Assembly: GCA_034522055.1 (NCBI GenBank) | Contig: JAXHLS010000002.1 | Span: 1,860,001 to 1,924,000, forward strand | Source of the DNA: Gammaproteobacteria bacterium | GTDB lineage: Bacteria > Pseudomonadota > Gammaproteobacteria > JAABTG01 | Reading direction: 5' to 3' | Length of the DNA: 64,000 nt | Part shown: positions 59,492 to 64,000 of the stretch, piece after piece | How the letters are laid out: each line of letters begins with the position of its first letter | Numbering within the stretch: the first letter of the stretch is position 1 | Translations under genes and position numbers: made by a program | The notes under the pieces: model-generated | What the model was told of the DNA's origin: nothing | The model's database searches: none | The model's input: the letters and a program-made list of their open reading frames with translations, nothing else

Positions 59492-60568
59492 TCAGCCTCG
59501 CGATGGAATCTTGTCCCGGCGGGCCCGCACGGCGCCGGCGAGTTCCTCCAGGAGGGCCTCGCTATCCTCCCAGCCGATGCAGGCATCGGTGATGCTCTGA
59601 CCGAACACCGGAGTCTGCCCGGGTACGATGTCCTGGCGTCCGGCCACCAGGTGGCTCTCCACCATGGTGCCGATGATGCGTTGCTCGCCGGCGGCCAGTT
59701 GGGCCGCCACGTCTCTGCCCACCTCCACCTGTCGCTGATACTCTTTGCGGCTGTTGGCGTGACTGAAGTCGATCATGATTCTGGGGGCCAGGGCAGCCTG
59801 CTCCAGAGAGTGGGCTGCCTGCTGCACGGCGGTGCTGTCGTAATTCGGTTCGCGCCCGCCGCGCAAAATGATGTGACAGTCGTCGTTGCCGCGGGTAGAG
59901 AAGATGGCAGACTTACCCGCTTTGGTGAGGGACAGAAAATGATGGGGGTTGGAGGCCGAGCGAATGGCGTCGATGGCGATGCGCAGGGTGCCGTCGGTGC
60001 CGTTCTTGAAGCCCACCGGGCACGACAGGCCGGATGCCAGCTCCCGGTGTACCTGGCTCTCCGTGGTGCGCGCCCCGATGGCGCCCCAACTGATGAGGTC
60101 CGAGAAATATTGGGGCGTGACGAGGTCGAGGTATTCCGTCGCCGCCGGTACGCCGGATTCGTTGAGGTCGAGCAACAGGCTGCGGGCGAGACGCAGGCCC
60201 TTGTTGATATGGAAGCTGCGGTCCAGGTCGGGATCGTTGATGAGGCCCTTCCAGCCCACCGTGGTGCGGGGTTTCTCGAAATACACCCGCATCACGACGA
60301 GGAGATCCGCGGCCAGGCGTTCCTTCACTGGCCGCAGGCGCGCCGCGTATTCCCGTGCCGCTACGGAGTCGTGAATCGAACAGGGGCCCACCACCACCAA
60401 CAGGCGGTCGTCGTGGCCGTGGATGAGGTTATGGATGGCTTGCCGTGTTTCCAATACCGTGCGCGCCGCAGTTTCCGTTATGGGAAAATCGGCGTGCACC
60501 TGGTCGGGAGGTATGACCTCCTTTATATCGGCGATGCGAACATCATCGGTGTGGTAGGTTGTGACCAC
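59492..60568 (-). CDS. aroG: 3-deoxy-7-phosphoheptulonate (DAHP) synthase, class I
   Basis: 358 residues, GTG start at 60568. Motifs: LLVVVGPCSIHDSVAAREYA, VYFEKPRTTVGWKGLINDPD (the KPRT substrate motif), RSFHINKGLRLARSLLLDLN, and MIDFSHANSRKEYQRQVEVG (metal His). It condenses erythrose-4-phosphate and PEP at the entry of the shikimate pathway. Which feedback type (Phe, Tyr or Trp) applies cannot be told by eye. Confidence 0.96.
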   Translation of the reverse strand: MVTTYHTDDVRIADIKEVIPPDQVHADFPITETAARTVLETRQAIHNLIHGHDDRLLVVVGPCSIHDSVAAREYAARLRPVKERLAADLLVVMRVYFEKPRTTVGWKGLINDPDLDRSFHINKGLRLARSLLLDLNESGVPAATEYLDLVTPQYFSDLISWGAIGARTTESQVHRELASGLSCPVGFKNGTDGTLRIAIDAIRSASNPHHFLSLTKAGKSAIFSTRGNDDCHIILRGGREPNYDSTAVQQAAHSLEQAALAPRIMIDFSHANSRKEYQRQVEVGRDVAAQLAAGEQRIIGTMVESHLVAGRQDIVPGQTPVFGQSITDACIGWEDSEALLEELAGAVRARRDKIPSRG

Positions 60569-60606
60569 GCTGGTGCCCCGGAAGCCTTTTGATTAAAGAA
60601 CCTTAT

Positions 60607-60635
60607 ATTATAATGCGAATTTGCACCCGCGCGAA
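60607..60635 (-). promoter_or_regulatory. Sigma70-like promoter of the DAHP synthase gene
   Basis: On the minus strand TATAAT (60612-60607) is a perfect -10, with TTCGCG (60635-60630) 17 bp upstream as a poor -35. It lies 39 bp before the GTG start, in an AT-rich patch. Confidence 0.5.
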
Positions 60636-60782
60636 TAGTGGCTCTGTATGGGGGGATAAGTGTAGCCCCTACATGCGGCGGTGGCGCGTTTCGGTGTCAA
60701 TCCAGCGCGCCAGGGATATTCATGCCTTCGAATATGGGCCCGGGATGCGTCTATGACCTCGGCGAGCACGGCTAAAGGGCCC

Positions 60783-61043
60783 ATGGCGCGCCTCATCAGG
60801 TTGCTGTTGCGCGGCTACCAGCTGGTGATTTCACCGCTAATCGGCCCCCATTGCCGGCATATTCCCACCTGTTCGAACTACGCTCTGGAAGCCGTGGAGC
60901 GCTTCGGCGCCTGGAAGGGGGGGCGTCTGGCCCTCGCGCGCCTGATGCGGTGCCATCCCTGGGGAACCAGCGGTTACGATCCGGTGCCGAAAGGGGAAGA
61001 TCACCAACACGCGTGCGGGAGCGATGGCCATGACCACCACTGA
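60783..61043 (+). CDS. yidD: Membrane protein insertion efficiency factor YidD
   Basis: 86 residues from ATG 60783, preceded by AAAGGG. Family sequence: [40 protein letters not shown] (conserved PTCSxYAxEA), [17 protein letters not shown]. YidD is usually encoded between rnpA and yidC near oriC. Here it is apart from those genes and overlaps sufE by 20 nt; the C-terminal His/Asp-rich tail is short. Confidence 0.92.
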   Translation: MARLIRLLLRGYQLVISPLIGPHCRHIPTCSNYALEAVERFGAWKGGRLALARLMRCHPWGTSGYDPVPKGEDHQHACGSDGHDHH

Positions 61044-61437
61044 GGAACTCCTGGAAAACTTCGAGCTGCTGGGGGACTGGGAGGAGCGCTACCGTTACCT
61101 CATCGATCTCGGCCGTCAACTGCCCGCCCTGGACCCGGCCGATCGCAATGAGGCCAATCGCGTGGAGGGCTGCATGAGCAACGTATGGCTCAAGGGGGGC
61201 TTCGACGACGGCTCGCCGTCCCGTCTCCATCTGGAGGCGGACAGCGATGCCCACATCACCAAGGGTATCGCCGCCCTGCTGCGGGAACTCTATCAGGGCC
61301 GGACCCGCAAGGAGGTGGAACAATTGGACATCCGGGACCTGTTCGAGCGCATCGGCCTGGTGGAGCACCTCTCCCCCACCCGCCAGAATGGCCTCCACAG
61401 CATGGTCGAGCGCATCAAGTCCCTGGCGGGGCAGTGA
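61024..61437 (+). CDS. sufE: SufE family cysteine desulfuration protein
   Basis: 137 residues; ATG 61024 (or 61030) lies inside the end of yidD. Motifs: [40 protein letters not shown] with the sulfur-accepting Cys in EGCxSx[22 protein letters not shown] and [20 protein letters not shown]. SufE takes persulfide sulfur from a desulfurase (SufS/CsdA) and delivers it for Fe-S cluster assembly. No sufS beside it. Confidence 0.94.
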   Translation: MAMTTTEELLENFELLGDWEERYRYLIDLGRQLPALDPADRNEANRVEGCMSNVWLKGGFDDGSPSRLHLEADSDAHITKGIAALLRELYQGRTRKEVEQLDIRDLFERIGLVEHLSPTRQNGLHSMVERIKSLAGQ

Positions 61438-62083
61438 AAGCGCTTTTTACAACCAATGGTTGAATACGAAGGACGCGAAAGGCGCGAAAACTTGGGACGC
61501 GTCGCCGTAGCCGCAGCACGAGGCACCAAGAACGCATAGGTCCGCTGCCCCCGGCAGCCGACGGGTGCCAGCATGAGGCACCGAGCCCGCGGCAGAGCAG
61601 ACGCCGCCTCAGGCAGGGTTGTACCAAGCGCCCCGGCCGGCCCCGTGACGAGAGATGATCGACCTCCCGGTCGCTCAACTTCGCCCCATCCGTTTCCCTC
61701 CGATTCAGCGTAGCCGCACGCCCCCGCATTAGTCCATCCATTATTCTCTGTTTAATCCGGTTACAACCCGCGAGAAGCCGCCAAGCGGCCAGCAAAGCGG
61801 CCACACGGATTTAGGAGACGGACCTATGCACCTGCTTTTGCATGGCAATCGGCGGGCCTGAAAACGGCCGTGCCAACGATCAGGAAGTGCGGAGAGGAAA
61901 CAGGACGGAGTTAAAGTTCGCGCAAGAAAGCAGCATTGCATTGCGAAGCGTAATAAGCATGAGTATCGTTACTGTTGCAGCTTGTTCATGTACCCCGGTG
62001 ACAACCCTTGACCACAATATCAGTAACAGCGATCATTCGCGTTAACTCACAAATAATATAATTATCATACTTCAGGGGGATAT
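61438..62083. other. Intergenic region with one ACGAAAG-type repeat arm
   Basis: Single arm ATACGAAGGACGCGAAAGGC near 61464-61483 without an inward partner. Short plus-strand readings around 61842-62045 lack ribosome-binding sites and family similarity. The 3' part (62045-62078) is AT-rich (AATAATATAATTATCATAC) and probably holds the promoter of the porin-like gene; CAGGGGG is its ribosome-binding site. Confidence 0.5.
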
Positions 62084-62374
62084 ATGGATGTAAAGACTCT
62101 GGCCATCGCCATGGCGGCCGTCTGTACCTGCGTGTGGGCCGGTCCCGGGTTGGCCGATATGACCATGGAGGAGCGCATGGAACGTCTGGAGCAGCGCCTG
62201 CGCTACCTGGAGAACCGCGTCAACGACCAGGACGAGACCATCCGCCAGAAGGATCGGACCATCGCCGAACTCAAGCGCCAGCAGGACAAGTTGGCACCGC
62301 GCTGGGAGCGGGTGGAGGAACGGCTCGACGCGGGCGACACGGATGGTGGCTGGTTCCAGGGCGTGGAGGTGTAG
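62084..62374 (+). pseudogene. Truncated porin-like gene (coiled-coil N-terminus only)
   Basis: 96 codons: signal peptide (TLAIAMAAVCTCVWAGPGLA), then a trimerising coiled coil (MEERMERLEQRLRYLENRVN; DQDETIRQKDRTIAELKRQQ), ending GGWFQGVEV and TAG. Proteins with this opening are outer-membrane porins of the LbtU/OprO-like type, where WFxxVEV is followed by a beta-barrel of several hundred residues. The barrel is missing; an IS21-family element follows, so insertion probably cut the gene here. Family placement is by eye. Confidence 0.6.
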
Positions 62375-62514
62375 ATGGCTGTAAAAACCCGCGCATATCT
62401 GGCGAAGGATTGATTGGTAGGCCAACCAGTCGCTGAACCGGCTGGCGGGCGGCCGCGAGCAACCGGTGACAGGAGTGCCGGAATCGGGTAGATGAAGAGG
62501 GGCCGTTGAGACAG

Positions 62515-62562
62515 GTGCGATACCGGGTGTAATTGACTTGGCCGTCGACCCCGGTATCGCAC
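62515..62562. repeat. 13-bp perfect inverted repeat near the IS21 left end
   Basis: GTGCGATACCGGG (62515-62527) and CCCGGTATCGCAC (62550-62562) are exact inverted copies around 22 nt. IS21 elements have repeated transposase-binding sites near their ends, which this could represent. Confidence 0.7.
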
Positions 62563-62643
62563 CCCGGGCCGTGCAGAGCACGAGCCCGCACACTATTTCT
62601 CGTTTTCCCCTGACAATCAAGTCCTCATCGGCCTGGGTCGCCG

Positions 62644-63105
62644 ATGGAGAACTCTGCACGCCTGTACAACTGCGCTCGCTGTCACCGGCAGGTGATGATC
62701 TGCAGCCGCTGTGACCGCGGCAACATCTATTGCCCTGAAGGGTGTGCGCAGGTGGCACGAAGCGCGTCTCTGCGGGCCGCCGGCTGGCGCTACCAGCAGA
62801 GCCGCAATGGCCGGCACAAGCATGCCGAGCGGCAACGCCGCTACCGGGCGAGAAGGCAGAAAGTGACGCATCAGGGTTCCCCGGCCCCGTCCCCTCATGA
62901 TCCACTATCCCCCGTTCCGGCGAGGCCGGCTGGCCGCCGCGGTACGGATGGCGCGCCGATGATGGCGTCCATTCGCTGCCACTTCTGCGGCCGTGAGTGC
63001 GGGCCCTTCCTGCGTACCGGCCCGCTTCATCGCACCACCGCCGCCGCTGCGCTCGGAACACTCACCCGACAGGGGCCGCCGGGCGCCCGGGCTCAGCCCC
63101 CTTGA
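62644..63105 (+). CDS. IS21-associated cysteine-rich accessory protein
   Basis: 153 residues, ATG 62644. Two zinc-finger-like segments: [40 protein letters not shown] at the N-terminus and [16 protein letters not shown] near residue 110. An Arg/His-rich stretch between them ([20 protein letters not shown]) suggests nucleic-acid binding. Genes of this type precede istA in some IS21-family elements as passenger or accessory genes; no activity is known to me. Confidence 0.8.
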   Translation: MENSARLYNCARCHRQVMICSRCDRGNIYCPEGCAQVARSASLRAAGWRYQQSRNGRHKHAERQRRYRARRQKVTHQGSPAPSPHDPLSPVPARPAGRRGTDGAPMMASIRCHFCGRECGPFLRTGPLHRTTAAAALGTLTRQGPPGARAQPP

Positions 63106-63136
63106 GCCGCCCGGCCACGAGATGAGGAGAAACGCA

Positions 63137-64000
63137 TTGGCCATCAGCAAAGAACAAGAGGCGCAGATCCTGCGCTATCACTACGTCGAGAAGTGGCGGG
63201 TGGGCACCATTGCCAGTCAGTTGGGCGTGCACCACAACGTCGTCAATCGGGTGCTCTCCCAGGCCGGCATGCCGAAGGTCGAGCGGGCTGCGCAGCCGTC
63301 GATGATCGATCCTTATCTGCCGTTCATCACCGACACCCTGGCCCAGTTCCCCAGGCTCACCGCCAGCCGCCTCTACGGCATGGTGCGTGAACGGGGCTAC
63401 CCCGGTGGCCCCGACCACTTCCGCCACCAGCTCGCCTGTTACCGGCCACGCCCCCAGCCCGAGGCCTTTCTGCGCCTGAAGACCCTGCCCGGCGAACAGG
63501 GACAGATCGACTGGGGCCATTTCGGCAAGCTCACCATCGGCCGCGCAACCCATGCCCTGATGGCCTTTGTCATGGTGCTCAGCTACTCCCGGCGCATTTT
63601 TTGCGCTTCTTCCTCGGTGCCAAGATGGCCAACTTCCTGCGGGGCCACGAGGCGGCCTTCACTGCCTCGAACGGCCTGCCCAAGGTCCTGCTCTACGACA
63701 ACCTGAAAAGCGCCGTGCTGGAGCGCCAGGGTGAGGCCATCCGCTTCCATCCCACCTTGCTCGAGTTCGCCGCCCACTACCGCTTTGAGCCCCGTCCGGT
63801 GGCGGTGGCCCGGGGCAACGAGAAGGGGCGGGTGGAGCGCGCCATCCGCACGATACGCGATAATTTCTGGCCGGCCCGCCAATGGACCGACATCGATGAT
63901 CTCAACGCCCAGGCCGAGGCCTGGTGCAACGGCTGGGCCATGGACCGGCCCTGCCCGGAGGACCGTGCCCTCTCGGTGCGCCAGGCCTTCGAGCAGGAGC
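63137..64000 (+). pseudogene. istA: IS21-family transposase IstA, frameshifted, 3' end outside window
   Basis: Start TTG 63137 ([20 protein letters not shown]) follows GAGGAGA; ATG 63122 is the alternative. N-terminal helix-turn-helix [20 protein letters not shown]. Catalytic Asp in [17 protein letters not shown]. After [12 protein letters not shown] the frame breaks in a run of six Ts at 63597-63602. One more T, or a -1 shift, restores [20 protein letters not shown], with the second Asp in [10 protein letters not shown] and Glu in [15 protein letters not shown], open to the window end. As written, the protein stops after about 190 residues without a full DDE triad. Confidence 0.85.

Larger units (their letters stand above)
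62375..64000 (+). mobile_element. IS21-family element (right end beyond window)
   Basis: Contains an IS21-associated Cys-rich gene and a frameshifted istA; istB would lie beyond the window. The left boundary is uncertain, between the porin break (about 62368) and TGTAATTGACTTGGCCGTCG at 62528, which resembles an IS21-type terminus. The non-coding stretch 62375-62514 may be part of the element or of an older insertion. Confidence 0.75.

Noticed and set aside
63590-63610. Programmed -1 frameshift in istA
   Set aside because: The T-run would allow slippage, but codon phase does not fit the usual X XXY YYZ heptamer, and IstA is normally a single frame; a mutation or sequencing error is simpler.
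1-64000. tRNA, rRNA and tmRNA genes
   Set aside because: Intergenic regions were read for cloverleaf-like and conserved TTCGA/T-loop patterns; none was convincing.

Overview
The window is GC-rich chromosomal DNA from a gammaproteobacterium, most likely a chemolithoautotrophic sulfur oxidiser of the Chromatiales/Ectothiorhodospirales type. This rests on an SAH riboswitch in front of ahcY, a dissimilatory-type ATP sulfurylase (sat), a tkt-gap pair and rpiA, an MSHA-like pilus operon, PEP-CTERM-type surface proteins, and CRP, HspQ and SufE homologues of gammaproteobacterial type. No rRNA, tRNA or CRISPR array was recognised.

Layout. 1-6922: central metabolism, with gap and tkt on the minus strand and metK, SAH riboswitch, ahcY and metF on the plus strand (activated methyl cycle). 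7090-23458: a long plus-strand operon with a sigma54-type response regulator followed by an MSHA-like type IV pilus assembly system (ATPase/SPOR protein, secretin, TPR protein, GspE and GspF homologues, PilM/N-, PilO- and PilP-like proteins, a giant pilin-like protein with internal repeats, and a prepilin). 23446-27539: two PEP-CTERM-like secreted proteins, each behind a -24/-12 (sigma54) promoter-like site, around a membrane histidine kinase that may pair with the response regulator at the other end of the pilus cluster. 27604-38077: dispersed repeats, a split ABC transporter, a class III adenylate cyclase, a second prepilin, a CRP homologue and small regulatory or stress genes. 38245-43435: MtaB and a very large FAD/Fe-S oxidoreductase.

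43434-53450 is an accessory block. It holds a nucleotidyltransferase cassette between perfect 36-bp direct repeats, an intact IS1634-family element inserted in a REP-like repeat with a 6-bp target duplication, a higBA toxin-antitoxin pair, an NAD-salvage set (pncA, pncB, macrodomain) and a RES/Xre toxin-antitoxin pair whose toxin family attacks NAD+. 53478-61437 returns to housekeeping genes (kinase, DUF302, rpiA, ilvA, sat, DAHP synthase, yidD, sufE). 61438-64000 holds a porin gene cut after 96 codons and an IS21-family element with a frameshifted istA.

Three dispersed repeat families recur: (a) a REP-like hairpin with core GTCGGGATGAATCCCGAC; (b) ACGAAAGACGCGAAA-type arms, usually paired as inverted repeats, one pair forming 42-bp ends around a GxxExxY gene; (c) a GGTAGGTTGGG hairpin. 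The least ordinary observations are the GxxExxY cassette with long terminal inverted repeats, the repeat-bounded nucleotidyltransferase cassette, the clustering of NAD-salvage and NAD-attack genes, and the pilus/PEP-CTERM region bracketed by a two-component pair with sigma54-like promoters.
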